This document shows positions 43,014-52,794 of a DNA stretch of 64,000 bases, in pieces; positions within the stretch are counted from its first letter, which is position 1, and each line of letters begins with the position of its first letter. Source of the DNA: Ghiorsea bivora (GTDB lineage: Bacteria; Pseudomonadota; Zetaproteobacteria; Mariprofundales; Mariprofundaceae); the NCBI RefSeq assembly GCF_000744415.1, contig NZ_JQLW01000005.1, forward strand, positions 286,650 through 350,649, read 5' to 3'. The position numbers and the translations under genes were made by a program. A model generated the notes under the pieces. It was not told the DNA's origin and did no database searches. It was given only the letters and a program-made list of their open reading frames with translations.

Positions 43014-44294
43014 ATGAGTTCCTTTCCGTTTAAAGTTTCACCTTTGATTGTTGGCTCGCTGAGTCTTATTTTTTCAAGTTTGGCAATAGCAGAAGAGCCT
43101 CTCACTTTAGAGAAGGCTGTGATGCAGGTAAAAGAAAACCCAGCGTATCTGGCAAGAAAAGCGTCAGCAAGTGCGTGGTCATTTATACCTGAGCAAGCGG
43201 GAGGGCTACCAGATCCCGTCTTATCACTAGGTGCGTTAAATTTCCCAACGGATACTTTCGCTCGTGATCAAGAAAATATGACACAGTTACAAGTGGGCAT
43301 TAGCCAAGCTTTACCTTTTCCCGGTAAACTAGAGTTAAGAGAGAAATTTGCATTGTATATGGCTAAAGCTGCTGCAGATGATGTGGATGAACTTAGACTT
43401 CAATTGGTAAGCCAAGCAAAAGTGAATTGGTGGAACCTTTATTATTTAGACAGGGCTTTAGAGATTGTTGTGCGCAATCAAGAGTTGTTGCGCCAGTTTG
43501 TGCGTATTGCTGAAACAAAGTACACAGTGGGTGAGGGTTTGCAGCAAGATGTGTTGTTGGCACAATTGGAGCTAAGCCAACTTATAGATAGGCAAATTCA
43601 GCTTAAAGCAATTCGTTCGCAAGAACAATCACGGTTAAACGCACTTTTAAATCGTCCTATCTCGCAAGAAGTTGTGTTACCAGAGAAAGTGGAAGAAATG
43701 TTGCCAGGCATTGGTAGTGAAGAATTGTTGATGAATCAGGCTTTGGCTTCGCGCCCACTGCTTGCTCAACAGCAGCAATATATTCAGGCAGCAGAAGCCA
43801 ATACGAACTTGGCAGAAAAAGACTATTACCCAGACTTTAAAGTGGGTGCAAGTTATGGGCTTAGGGATACAAATCCGATAACAGGCTTAAACCGTGCAGA
43901 TTTAGGTAGTATTACACTAAGTATGACGTTGCCCTTTTTTACCAGTAACCAACAGGATGCTCAACTTGAACAACGCCAAGCTGAGCGTATGAAAGCTGAA
44001 TTTTCTTATCAAGATGTGCAAGAGAAAGTGCAGGCAGAAGTTCGGATTGAAATTGCAGCTTATGAAAAAGCAAAGCAACAGGTGTCACTGTATAAGCAAG
44101 GCATCATACCACAGGCAACACAAACTGTGGCTTCAATGCTAGCAGCGTATCAAGTGAACAAGGTTGATTTTCTTAACCTCGTACGAACTCAAGTCACGCT
44201 GTATAATTATGAAACACAATATTGGAAAGTATTAGCGGAGGCCAACCAAAGCTTAGCTCGACTTGATGCGGCGACAGGTAGGATGGAACAATGA
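43014..44294 (+). CDS. cusC: Outer-membrane efflux protein (CusC/TolC family)
   Basis: A 426-residue outer-membrane channel for the RND copper pumps. Signal peptide 1-26 (SSLAIA). Two repeats of the TolC helical domain, with GISQALPFPGKLELREK and LPFFTSNQQDAQLEQRQAER loop regions. AGGAGG lies six bases before the ATG. It overlaps the first cusA by four bases. It is the only outer-membrane factor for two RND pumps in this operon. Confidence 0.92.
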   Translation: MSSFPFKVSPLIVGSLSLIFSSLAIAEEPLTLEKAVMQVKENPAYLARKASASAWSFIPEQAGGLPDPVLSLGALNFPTDTFARDQENMTQLQVGISQALPFPGKLELREKFALYMAKAAADDVDELRLQLVSQAKVNWWNLYYLDRALEIVVRNQELLRQFVRIAETKYTVGEGLQQDVLLAQLELSQLIDRQIQLKAIRSQEQSRLNALLNRPISQEVVLPEKVEEMLPGIGSEELLMNQALASRPLLAQQQQYIQAAEANTNLAEKDYYPDFKVGASYGLRDTNPITGLNRADLGSITLSMTLPFFTSNQQDAQLEQRQAERMKAEFSYQDVQEKVQAEVRIEIAAYEKAKQQVSLYKQGIIPQATQTVASMLAAYQVNKVDFLNLVRTQVTLYNYETQYWKVLAEANQSLARLDAATGRMEQ

Positions 44295-47200
44295 TTGCCT
44301 CAATTATTGGCGCCTCAATTAAAAACCGTTTATTGGTTTTTATTGCTACTGCATTTTTGTTGTTTGCTGGCGCATGGGCTGTAAAAAATACACCTTTGGA
44401 TGCTATTCCGGATTTATCTGATGTGCAGGTGATTGTGTTTACGGAGTACCCTGGGCAATCGCCTCAAATTGTAGAGGATCAAATTACTTACCCCTTAACT
44501 ACGGCAATGTTGGCTGTGCCATATGCAAAAGTGGTAAGGGGTTATTCATTTTTTGGCCTGTCGTTTGTCTATATTATCTTTGAGGATAATACGGATATGT
44601 ATTGGGCGCGTTCTCGAGTGCTTGAATATCTTAATTATGCGGCTAAAAGTCTTCCACCATCAGTCACGCCAACCCTTGGACCTGACGCGACAGGTGTTGG
44701 CTGGGCGTTTGAATATGCTTTGGTTGATAAAACAGGCACGCATGATTTAGCACAATTACGCTCTATTCAAGATTGGTATATGCGTTTCCAATTGCAAACA
44801 GTGTCGGGTGTTTCTGAAGTAGCTTCAATTGGTGGTTATGTTAAACAATACCAAATCGTTGTTGACCCTGATGCTTTATTATCTTATGGAATTTCTATTG
44901 ATACTATTAAAAAAGCTGTGGTGGACTCCAATAGTGATGTTGGTGGTAAGTTAGTTGAGATGGCAGAGTCTGAATTTATGGTTCGTGGCTTAGGTTACAT
45001 TCAGTCTATTGCCGATTTAGAGTTGATTGCGGTTGGTTCTGATGCAAATGGAACGCCTATTTATTTGAAAGACCTTGCGCATATTCACTTGGGTCCTGAG
45101 CTGAGGCGTGGATTGGCAGACCTAAATGGTGAAGGTGAAGTGGCAGGCGGCGTGGTTATTATCCGCTACGGTGCAAATGCACTTGAAACCATTAAAGCTA
45201 TTAAAGTCAAATTGGAAGAGCTGAAAAAAGGACTGCCTGAAGGCGTGGAAGTAATCCCAGTCTATGATCGAAGTAACTTGATTGAGCGGGCAGTTGAAAA
45301 CCTCAAAGGTAATTTAATCGAAGAGTTCATTGTGATTTCATTGGTGTGCATGTTGTTTTTGATGCATGTGCGTTCTGCATTAGTGGCAATTATCACTTTA
45401 CCTTTGGGTATTCTTATCGCGTTTATTTTGATGCAGTGGCAAGGTATTGCGGCAAACATTATGTCATTGGGTGGTATTGCAATTACGCTTGGAGCCATGG
45501 TGGATGGAGCCATTGTACTCATTGAAAATGCTCATAAACACTTGGAAATTAATGAACGGGAGAAAGGAGCCGAGCTCACTGTTAAAGAGCGCTGGTCTGC
45601 AGTAACTACAGCTTCTAAAGAAGTGGGGCCGGCACTGTTTTTCTCGTTATTGATTATTACAGTGTCTTACTTGGCTATTTTTACTATGGAAGCACAAGAG
45701 GGTCGGCTTTTTAAACCATTGGCTTTCACTGCAACCTATGCAATGGCTGCGGCAGCCTTATTGGCGGTTACCTTGGTACCGGTGTTGATGGGTTACTTTA
45801 TTAGGGGAAAAATAATGCCTGAGGCAAAAAACCCTATCAATCGTTTGCTGAAATATGTTCACAAACCCTTGTTGGATGCGAGTATGAAATCACGTTGGGT
45901 GGTGTTAATGCTTTCAGTTGTTTTGTTGATGAGTATGGCATACCCGCTGTCGAAGTTAGGTAGTGAGTTTATGCCGCCGTTAGATGAAGGTGATATTCTT
46001 TATATGCCAAGCATGTTCCCAGGTATTTCTATTACTAAAGCTAAAGAGGTGGTACAGCAAACAGATAGGATTTTAAAAACATTCCCTGAAGTGCACCATG
46101 TGTTTGGTAAAGTGGGACGAGCAGAAACATCCACAGACCCTGCTTCATTATCTATGGTTGAAACGATAATTACCTTGAAACCGAAAGAAGAGTGGCCAAA
46201 TCCTGATAAAACTACGCAAGAATTGATGGGTGAAATGGATAAAGCTATTCAGTTCCCAGGGCTTGCAAATGCTTGGACGTATCCCATTAAAACACGTATT
46301 GATATGCTTTCTACGGGTATTAAAACACCTATTGGTATCAAAGTATTAGGACCAGACCTCAATGTTCTGCAGGATATCGTGGAGGACATTGAAAAGAACC
46401 TAAAAACGTTACCTGATACATTATCAGCTTTTGGCGACCGTGCAGTAGGTGGGAATTACCTCGATATTAAGATTAATCGAGCGGAAATTGCCCGTTACGG
46501 GTTGTCAATTAAGTCAGTGCAAGATGTCATTCAAACAGCTATTGGTGGCATGAATATTTCGTTTACGGTAGAAGGTTTGGAACGGTACCCTATCAATATA
46601 CGTTATCCTCGTGCGTTGCGTAGTGATATTGACCACTTGAAGCGGGTTTTAGTGGCGACACCTCAAGGGTCACAAATTCCATTGTCTCAGCTTGCCGATA
46701 TTACAATGCAGAATGGGCCACCTGTGATTAAAAGTGAAGATGCTAGGTTAAATGCATGGATTTATGTAGACATTAAAACCAGTGATATTGGTGGTTACGT
46801 TCAAACTGCTAAGCAGATGATTGAAGAAAAGGTGAAAATGCCTGCAGGATATACCTTGGTTTGGTCAGGTCAGTTTGAATATATGGAACGTTCGGCGGCT
46901 AAAATGAAGCTGGTGATTCCGCTAACGATTGCATTGATATTCCTTCTGCTGTTTTTCAACTTCAAAAATGTGACTACCCCTTTGGTGGTCTTAATATCTG
47001 TACCATTTGCTTTGGTTGGCGGCTTCTGGCTGGTGATGTGGTTGGGGTATAATCTGTCAGTAGCTGTGGCTGTTGGTTTTATAGCCTTGGCAGGTGTGGC
47101 GACTGAAATTGGTGTGTTGATTTTAACTTTCATTGATCAGGAGATTAAGGAAAAACGCCAACAAAAAGGGGCGCCACTTACACCGGTTGAAATTATGGAT

Positions 47201-47446
47201 GGTGTGAAAAGTGGTACTGGTAAACGTGTTCGCCCTATTGCGATGACGGCAACAGCAGTGATGGCGGGTTTGTTACCTATTATGTGGGGCTCAGGTACAG
47301 GGTCTGATGTGATGCAACGAATTGCTGCTCCAATGTTAGGGGGTATGGTGACTACAACTATATTAAGCTTATTGGTTTTGCCTGTTATTTATGGATTGGT
47401 GTTGCAGGTTAGGGAGAAAAAACTGGATGCTGTGGATGCTGAATAA
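44291..47446 (+). CDS. cusA: CusA-type Cu(I)/Ag(I) RND efflux pump, copy 1
   Basis: A 1051-residue heavy-metal RND transporter with 12 helices. The three metal-relay methionines of CusA are kept (LYMPS, SMVETII, DMLSTGIK). The proton-relay residues appear in GAMVDGAIVLIENAHKH and GVATEIGVLIL, and KRVRPIAMTATAVMAGLLPIM is present. Overlaps cusC by four bases. Unlike a usual cusCBA order, this copy comes before cusB. Confidence 0.95.
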   Translation: MIASIIGASIKNRLLVFIATAFLLFAGAWAVKNTPLDAIPDLSDVQVIVFTEYPGQSPQIVEDQITYPLTTAMLAVPYAKVVRGYSFFGLSFVYIIFEDNTDMYWARSRVLEYLNYAAKSLPPSVTPTLGPDATGVGWAFEYALVDKTGTHDLAQLRSIQDWYMRFQLQTVSGVSEVASIGGYVKQYQIVVDPDALLSYGISIDTIKKAVVDSNSDVGGKLVEMAESEFMVRGLGYIQSIADLELIAVGSDANGTPIYLKDLAHIHLGPELRRGLADLNGEGEVAGGVVIIRYGANALETIKAIKVKLEELKKGLPEGVEVIPVYDRSNLIERAVENLKGNLIEEFIVISLVCMLFLMHVRSALVAIITLPLGILIAFILMQWQGIAANIMSLGGIAITLGAMVDGAIVLIENAHKHLEINEREKGAELTVKERWSAVTTASKEVGPALFFSLLIITVSYLAIFTMEAQEGRLFKPLAFTATYAMAAAALLAVTLVPVLMGYFIRGKIMPEAKNPINRLLKYVHKPLLDASMKSRWVVLMLSVVLLMSMAYPLSKLGSEFMPPLDEGDILYMPSMFPGISITKAKEVVQQTDRILKTFPEVHHVFGKVGRAETSTDPASLSMVETIITLKPKEEWPNPDKTTQELMGEMDKAIQFPGLANAWTYPIKTRIDMLSTGIKTPIGIKVLGPDLNVLQDIVEDIEKNLKTLPDTLSAFGDRAVGGNYLDIKINRAEIARYGLSIKSVQDVIQTAIGGMNISFTVEGLERYPINIRYPRALRSDIDHLKRVLVATPQGSQIPLSQLADITMQNGPPVIKSEDARLNAWIYVDIKTSDIGGYVQTAKQMIEEKVKMPAGYTLVWSGQFEYMERSAAKMKLVIPLTIALIFLLLFFNFKNVTTPLVVLISVPFALVGGFWLVMWLGYNLSVAVAVGFIALAGVATEIGVLILTFIDQEIKEKRQQKGAPLTPVEIMDGVKSGTGKRVRPIAMTATAVMAGLLPIMWGSGTGSDVMQRIAAPMLGGMVTTTILSLLVLPVIYGLVLQVREKKLDAVDAE

Positions 47447-47477
47447 AGATTGCAGTTCGACAGAAGGAGAAGTTTCT

Positions 47478-47813
47478 ATGCAAACATGTGCGATGAAAAT
47501 GAGAAAAATAACAGCAATTTTCCAAGAGAGTATGCTGAAGAAGGTAGAAGCAGCGTTATGTGATGCTGGCGTTGCTGGATTTACGCTTACCTCGGTAGCG
47601 GGCTGTGGAGAATACAAAAACTTTTACGGGCAAGATCAAACAAGTTGTCATGCACGCATTGAGATATTTATTGAGAAAAACAAGGCTGAAACAGTTGCCC
47701 AATCAATTGTTGCTGCTGCTCATATTGGTTTGGAAGGTGATGGTATTGTTGCTATTTCACCAGTGGAAACGCTTTATCGTATCCGCACAAAGTCCAAAAT
47801 TACTGTGTCATAA
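47478..47813 (+). CDS. PII-like protein in the copper operon
   Basis: A 111-residue protein of the GlnB/PII fold. KITAIFQESMLKKVEAALCDAGVAGFTLTSVAGCGEY matches the N-terminal strand-helix-strand, and HIGLEGDGIVAISPVETLYRIRT matches the B-loop and C-terminal strand. The T-loop is much shorter than in GlnB and contains Cys43, Cys57 and His58, and the usual Tyr51 context is absent. AAGGAG precedes ATG 47478. It sits between a cusA and cusB. The family subgroup known as PII-NG is reported beside heavy-metal RND genes, which fits. Confidence 0.88.
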   Translation: MQTCAMKMRKITAIFQESMLKKVEAALCDAGVAGFTLTSVAGCGEYKNFYGQDQTSCHARIEIFIEKNKAETVAQSIVAAAHIGLEGDGIVAISPVETLYRIRTKSKITVS

Positions 47814-47834
47814 AATTACTTAGAGGATAAAAAA

Positions 47835-49304
47835 ATGGATAAGAAAATATTAGCAACGATGGGCCTAGTGTTGGTTTTAGGTGTTGGTGGTGGTTATTGG
47901 CTAGCATCACAAAGTAGCTCTTCAACAGATATGGCAACAAGTGATAATCAAGGCCGTAAAATTTTGTTTTACCGTAATGCAATGAATCCCAGTGTGACTT
48001 CCCCTGTGCCAGCAAAAGATAATATGGGTATGGATTATGTACCAGTGTATGCTGAAGATGATACACCTAAGGAAAAAAAGGTGTTGTTTTATCGTAATCC
48101 GATGAACCCAGCGATTACTTCCCCTGTACCTTCAAAAGATGAAATGGGTATGGACTATATACCTGTGTATGCAGATGATGGTGGGGATAGTGCTGATCCA
48201 GCAGGTACAGTAAGAATCAACCCAACAATGGTGCAAAATATTGGTGTTCGCACTGTTAAAGCCAAGTTGGAAACGTTAACGCGTGCTATTCGCACTGTTG
48301 GTCGGGTTACGTATGATGAAGAACGTGTTGCACGTTTGCACCCCAAATATAATGGTTGGGTTGAAAAAATGATGGTGGATAAAACGGGTGAACATGTACA
48401 CAAAGGAACGCGTTTGATGTCAATATATTCACCACAGTTGGTGGCAACACAAGAGGAATATATATTGGCCTTAAAGAATGTTGAAATGTTAAAAGATAGC
48501 CCTTTTGAAGATGTGCGTACTGGGGCTGCGAGTTTATTAGAATCAGCTGTACAACGTTTGCAATTTCTTGATGTTCCAGAACACCAAATTAAGCAGTTAA
48601 AAGAAGAGCGCAAGGTAATGAAAGGGTTACATATTCACTCGCCTTTTGAAGGTATTGTGATGAAGATTGGAGCACGTGATGGCCAACGTATTACACCAGG
48701 CACAGAGCTTTATATGATTGCAGACCTATCACGTGTTTGGGTCATTGTTGATTTATATGAAGATGATTTACCTTGGGTGCGCGAGGGTGATATGGCAGAA
48801 ATGAAAGTTGCAGGTATTCCTGGACGTACTTTCACAGGTAAAGTGGTTTATATTTATCCTTACCTTGAAGCCAAAACGCGGACAGTAAAAATGCGTCTGG
48901 AGTTTGATAACCCAGAGCTAGCTTTGAAACCAGAGATGTTTGCTAACGTAACTGTTAAAGCAGGCAGACAGATTGATGCTGTGGTTGTGCCTTCAGAAGC
49001 TATTGTACGTACAGGTGAGCAAGAACAAGTATTTGTGCAACGTGGCCCAGGTAAGTATGAACCTCGCAAGGTCATTGTAGGTATTGATTCAGAAGGACAG
49101 GCTCAAATTATTGAGGGTCTAGAGGCTGGGGAGATTGTTGTAACATCAAGTCAATTCTTGATTGATTCCGAATCAAAATTGAAAGAGGCAACGGCCAAGA
49201 TGATGGAAGCTACGCAAGCAGAACCTGCAGCAGCAGATATGCAAATGGATAGTATGGATGGAATGGAAATGCCCGACGATATGAATATGGAGGACATGCA
49301 GTAA
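47835..49304 (+). CDS. cusB: CusB-type periplasmic adaptor with two heavy-metal-binding repeats
   Basis: A 489-residue membrane-fusion protein. An N-terminal anchor helix (~5-25) precedes two ~35-residue HMBD repeats (FYRNAMNP..TSPVPAKDNMGMDYVPVY and FYRNPMNP..PSKDEMGMDYIPVY). Then come lipoyl, alpha-hairpin, beta-barrel and membrane-proximal domains. The C-terminus is Met/Asp-rich (DMQMDSMDGMEMPDDMNM), a likely Cu(I) donor or acceptor. Only adaptor in the island; it must serve both CusA copies or one of them. Confidence 0.93.
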   Translation: MDKKILATMGLVLVLGVGGGYWLASQSSSSTDMATSDNQGRKILFYRNAMNPSVTSPVPAKDNMGMDYVPVYAEDDTPKEKKVLFYRNPMNPAITSPVPSKDEMGMDYIPVYADDGGDSADPAGTVRINPTMVQNIGVRTVKAKLETLTRAIRTVGRVTYDEERVARLHPKYNGWVEKMMVDKTGEHVHKGTRLMSIYSPQLVATQEEYILALKNVEMLKDSPFEDVRTGAASLLESAVQRLQFLDVPEHQIKQLKEERKVMKGLHIHSPFEGIVMKIGARDGQRITPGTELYMIADLSRVWVIVDLYEDDLPWVREGDMAEMKVAGIPGRTFTGKVVYIYPYLEAKTRTVKMRLEFDNPELALKPEMFANVTVKAGRQIDAVVVPSEAIVRTGEQEQVFVQRGPGKYEPRKVIVGIDSEGQAQIIEGLEAGEIVVTSSQFLIDSESKLKEATAKMMEATQAEPAAADMQMDSMDGMEMPDDMNMEDMQ

Positions 49305-49306
49305 TT

Positions 49307-52300
49307 ATGATTCGTTCCTTAATAGCACTATCGATTAAAAACCGTTTCTTGGTATTAATTGCAACTGTTTTAATTACGTTTGCGGGTTTCCAAGCGATGA
49401 AGAATACACCATTGGATGCCATTCCAGACTTGTCCGATGTGCAAGTGATTGTATTCACTGATTTTGAAGGGCAAGCGCCACAAGTAGTGGAAGACCAAGT
49501 GACATACCCACTAACCACTGCGATGTTGTCTGTGCCCAACACCAAAGTGGTGCGAGGCTACTCCTTTTTTGGCTTTTCCATGGTGTATATCATCTTTGAA
49601 GATGGTACGGATATGTATTGGGCTCGAACCCGTGTGTTGGAATATCTGAATTACGCAGCTGATCGATTGCCAAGCAGTGTTTCACCTAAACTTGGCCCTG
49701 ATGCTACAGGTGTAGGCTGGATTTATGAGTATGCATTGGTTGATAAGTCAGGCAAACATGACCTGTCGCACTTGCGATCCATTCAAGACTGGTATTTACG
49801 TTATCCGTTGCAGACTGTAGAGGGTGTATCAGAAGTAGCTTCGATTGGTGGTTTTGTTAAACAATACCAAATTGAACTTAATCCTGATGCTTTACTGGCT
49901 TATGATATTCCACTTTCAAAAATAAAACATGCTATTCAACGCTCAAATAATGATGTGGGCGGGCGCCTTGTTGAAATGGGTGAGACCGAATACATGGTAC
50001 GTGGCCTGGGTTATATCAAATCGATTAAAGACTTGGAAACCATTCCTGTAGGCGTGGATGATAACGGCACTCCCATATTCCTTAAACAATTGGCAAATAT
50101 TCATCTTGGCCCTGAATTGCGCCGTGGTTTAGCTGAGCTTAATGGTGAAGGCGAGGTTGCAGGTGGTATTATTATCATGCGCTTTGGGGAAAATGCTTTG
50201 GCAACCATTGAACGTGTGCGTGAGAAGCTTGAAGAGCTTAAAGCTGGATTGCCTGAAGGTGTAGAAATTGTACCTGTGTATGACAGGGGTGATTTGATTG
50301 AGCGTGCTGTGGACAATCTGAAAGAAAAGCTTATCGAAGAGTCCATTGTGGTCGCCATTATTTGTTTGATTTTCTTGATGCATGCCCGTAGTGCTTTGGT
50401 AGCGATTATTAGTTTGCCAATTGGTATTTTAATGGCATTCCTCATTATGAGTTGGCAAGGTCTATCTGCGAACATTATGAGCTTAGGGGGTATTGCGATT
50501 GCGATTGGTGCCATGATTGATGGTGCGATTGTGATGATTGAAAATGCGCATAAACACTTAGAGAAGTTGCGAGAGGATGCGAGCGTTAAAGCCCGCTGGG
50601 ATGCAGTGATGACAGCTTCCAAAGAAGTGGGGCCAGCTTTATTTTTCTCGCTCTTGATTATCACAGTGTCATTTTTACCTGTGTTTACTCTGCAAGCCCA
50701 AGAAGGACGTTTGTTTGCACCTTTGGCATTCACTAAAACTTATGCCATGGCAGCGGCTGCGATTTTAGCGGTGACATTGGTACCCGTATTAATGGGTTTG
50801 TTGATTCGTGGTAAAATCCCAAGTGAAGAACATAACTGGTTGAATGTGCACTTGAAAAAACTACATAAACCTGTGTTAGGTATAGCAATGCAATGGCGCA
50901 AAGTGACGTTGATTGTTGCCGTGCTTGTTTTAGCGGTAACTGCATACCCTGTCATGAAAACAGGTTCAGAATTTATGCCGCCATTGGATGAGGGTGACAT
51001 ATTGTATATGCCGACTACATATCCAGGTATTTCCATCACCAAAGCCAAGGAATTATTGCAACAGACAGATAAAATCCTTGCTACATTCCCTGAGGTGCAT
51101 CATGTGTTTGGTAAAGTTGGTCGGGCTGAAACGGCAACGGATCCAGCACCTTTATCGATGATGGAAACCACGATTCGTCTTAAACCGAAAGATGAGTGGC
51201 CAGACCCTAATAAAACCACCAAAGAACTGATGAGTGAGTTTGATGCGGCGATTAAGTTCCCTGGTGTTGCCAATGCATGGACCTACCCGATTAAAACACG
51301 TATTGATATGTTATCTACGGGCATCAAAACGCCGATTGGCATTAAAGTGTCAGGTCCTGACTTGAAGGTATTGGAGAAAGTAGCGGGCGATATTGAAAAT
51401 GTGCTTAAGAATCATCCTGATACACTTTCTGCTTTTGCTGATAAAGCTGCGGGTGGTTATTACCTTGATTTCGATATCGATCGCGAAGAAGCCGCACGTT
51501 ACGGGTTAACCGTTGGTGATATTCAAGATGTGATTCAATCGGCGATTGGTGGCATGAATGTTAGTGAAACGGTAGAAGGGCTTGAACGCTATCCGATTAA
51601 TATACGTTACCCACGTGAGTTAAGGGATAATATGGAGGCTCTAAAACGTGTGTTGATTTCTACGCCTACAGGGGCGCAAATACCATTATCTTTGGTCACT
51701 GATTTGAATCTTAGGCGTGGTGCACCTGTGGTGAAAACAGAAAATGCAACACCCAATGCATGGATTTATGTGGATATTACAACATCAGATATTGGTGGCT
51801 ATGTGGCAGAAGCCAAAAAAATGGTGGCTGAGCAAGTGAATATTCCAGCGGGTTACGCCTTGGTTTGGTCGGGACAGTTTGAGTATATGGAGCGTGCCAA
51901 TGCTCGTCTTAAAGTGGTGGTTCCAATTACGCTACTCACCATTTTCTTGTTGTTGTATTTCAACTTCCGAAACTTCTTAGCCCCTGCTGTGGTGATGTTA
52001 TCTATTCCATTTGCATTGGTTGGTGGTTTCTGGCTGGTCTGGTTCTTGGGTTATAATATGAGTGTGGCAGTCGCTGTTGGTTTTATCGCCTTGGCAGGGG
52101 TTTCTGCAGAAATTGGTGTGTTGGTGATGACATTTATCGACCAATCGGTTGCGAAACTCAGGGCTGAAAAAGGTGGTGCTTTATCTGAAAGTGACATCAT
52201 GCATGCGGTGTCATCAGGTACAACGAAGCGGGTGCGTCCGATTGCCATGACAGCAACGGCAGTGATTGCAGGGCTTGTTCCCATTATGTGGGGCAGTGGA

Positions 52301-52456
52301 ACAGGTTCTGATGTGATGCAGCGCATCGCTGCACCCATGATCGGCGGTATGTTTACAGCGACATTGTTAAGCCTGTTGGTATTGCCTGTGATTTATGGTC
52401 TGGTTTTACAATGGAAAGAAAAACATCTGTATAAAAAACAAGGAGAAGAAGAATGA
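49307..52456 (+). CDS. cusA: CusA-type Cu(I)/Ag(I) RND efflux pump, copy 2
   Basis: A 1049-residue RND pump, clearly paralogous to copy 1 over its full length. Metal-relay methionines are kept (LYMPT, SMMETTI, DMLSTGIK) with GAMIDGAIVMIENAHKH and GVSAEIGVLVM. It follows cusB by two bases, the normal cusBA order, so this copy is the more likely partner of the CusB. It overlaps the next lipoprotein by four bases. Confidence 0.95.
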   Translation: MIRSLIALSIKNRFLVLIATVLITFAGFQAMKNTPLDAIPDLSDVQVIVFTDFEGQAPQVVEDQVTYPLTTAMLSVPNTKVVRGYSFFGFSMVYIIFEDGTDMYWARTRVLEYLNYAADRLPSSVSPKLGPDATGVGWIYEYALVDKSGKHDLSHLRSIQDWYLRYPLQTVEGVSEVASIGGFVKQYQIELNPDALLAYDIPLSKIKHAIQRSNNDVGGRLVEMGETEYMVRGLGYIKSIKDLETIPVGVDDNGTPIFLKQLANIHLGPELRRGLAELNGEGEVAGGIIIMRFGENALATIERVREKLEELKAGLPEGVEIVPVYDRGDLIERAVDNLKEKLIEESIVVAIICLIFLMHARSALVAIISLPIGILMAFLIMSWQGLSANIMSLGGIAIAIGAMIDGAIVMIENAHKHLEKLREDASVKARWDAVMTASKEVGPALFFSLLIITVSFLPVFTLQAQEGRLFAPLAFTKTYAMAAAAILAVTLVPVLMGLLIRGKIPSEEHNWLNVHLKKLHKPVLGIAMQWRKVTLIVAVLVLAVTAYPVMKTGSEFMPPLDEGDILYMPTTYPGISITKAKELLQQTDKILATFPEVHHVFGKVGRAETATDPAPLSMMETTIRLKPKDEWPDPNKTTKELMSEFDAAIKFPGVANAWTYPIKTRIDMLSTGIKTPIGIKVSGPDLKVLEKVAGDIENVLKNHPDTLSAFADKAAGGYYLDFDIDREEAARYGLTVGDIQDVIQSAIGGMNVSETVEGLERYPINIRYPRELRDNMEALKRVLISTPTGAQIPLSLVTDLNLRRGAPVVKTENATPNAWIYVDITTSDIGGYVAEAKKMVAEQVNIPAGYALVWSGQFEYMERANARLKVVVPITLLTIFLLLYFNFRNFLAPAVVMLSIPFALVGGFWLVWFLGYNMSVAVAVGFIALAGVSAEIGVLVMTFIDQSVAKLRAEKGGALSESDIMHAVSSGTTKRVRPIAMTATAVIAGLVPIMWGSGTGSDVMQRIAAPMIGGMFTATLLSLLVLPVIYGLVLQWKEKHLYKKQGEEE

Positions 52457-52650
52457 AATTATCAAGGTTGATGATATTAGCTTCGTTACTCGGTTTGTTA
52501 TCGCTGAATGGTTGCATGTTAGGTCACCTGTTTAGTGATGATGAATCTGGCATGCATAGTGGAGGTATGGGTATGCATGATGGAATGGGCATGATGCATT
52601 CTTCTGATGGAGAAGAAGATACTTCATCTGAGGAAAGTAGTTATGAGTAA
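52453..52650 (+). CDS. Met/His-rich small lipoprotein
   Basis: A 65-residue protein with a signal peptide and lipobox (LNG-Cys21). The mature part is rich in Met, His and Gly (HSGGMGMHDGMGMMHSSDG), a pattern able to bind Cu(I) or Cu(II). It overlaps the cusA stop by four bases and the next small lipoprotein by eight. No homologue is recognised by eye; a metal-buffering role is inferred. Confidence 0.78.
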   Translation: MKLSRLMILASLLGLLSLNGCMLGHLFSDDESGMHSGGMGMHDGMGMMHSSDGEEDTSSEESSYE

Positions 52651-52771
52651 ATTCATTGTAAGTTTGGTTTTACTTTTGCTGCTCGCAAGTTGTTCCTATT
52701 TACATGATGGCAGTGGCTGGGAACATAATATGGATGATTCATCCGATGCAATTTTAGAACATGTACATTAA
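52643..52771 (+). CDS. 42-residue small lipoprotein
   Basis: A very short gene. ATG 52643 opens MSKFIVSLVLLLLLASCSYL, a signal peptide with lipobox LAS-Cys, and the mature 26 residues are His/Asp-rich (HDGSGWEHNMDDS, ending LEHVH). GAGG lies about nine bases upstream. The start overlaps the previous stop by eight bases, which supports translation. It may bind metal through its histidines, but function is unknown. Confidence 0.6.
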   Translation: MSKFIVSLVLLLLLASCSYLHDGSGWEHNMDDSSDAILEHVH

Positions 52772-52794
52772 AATATATAAAGAGGAATAATAAA

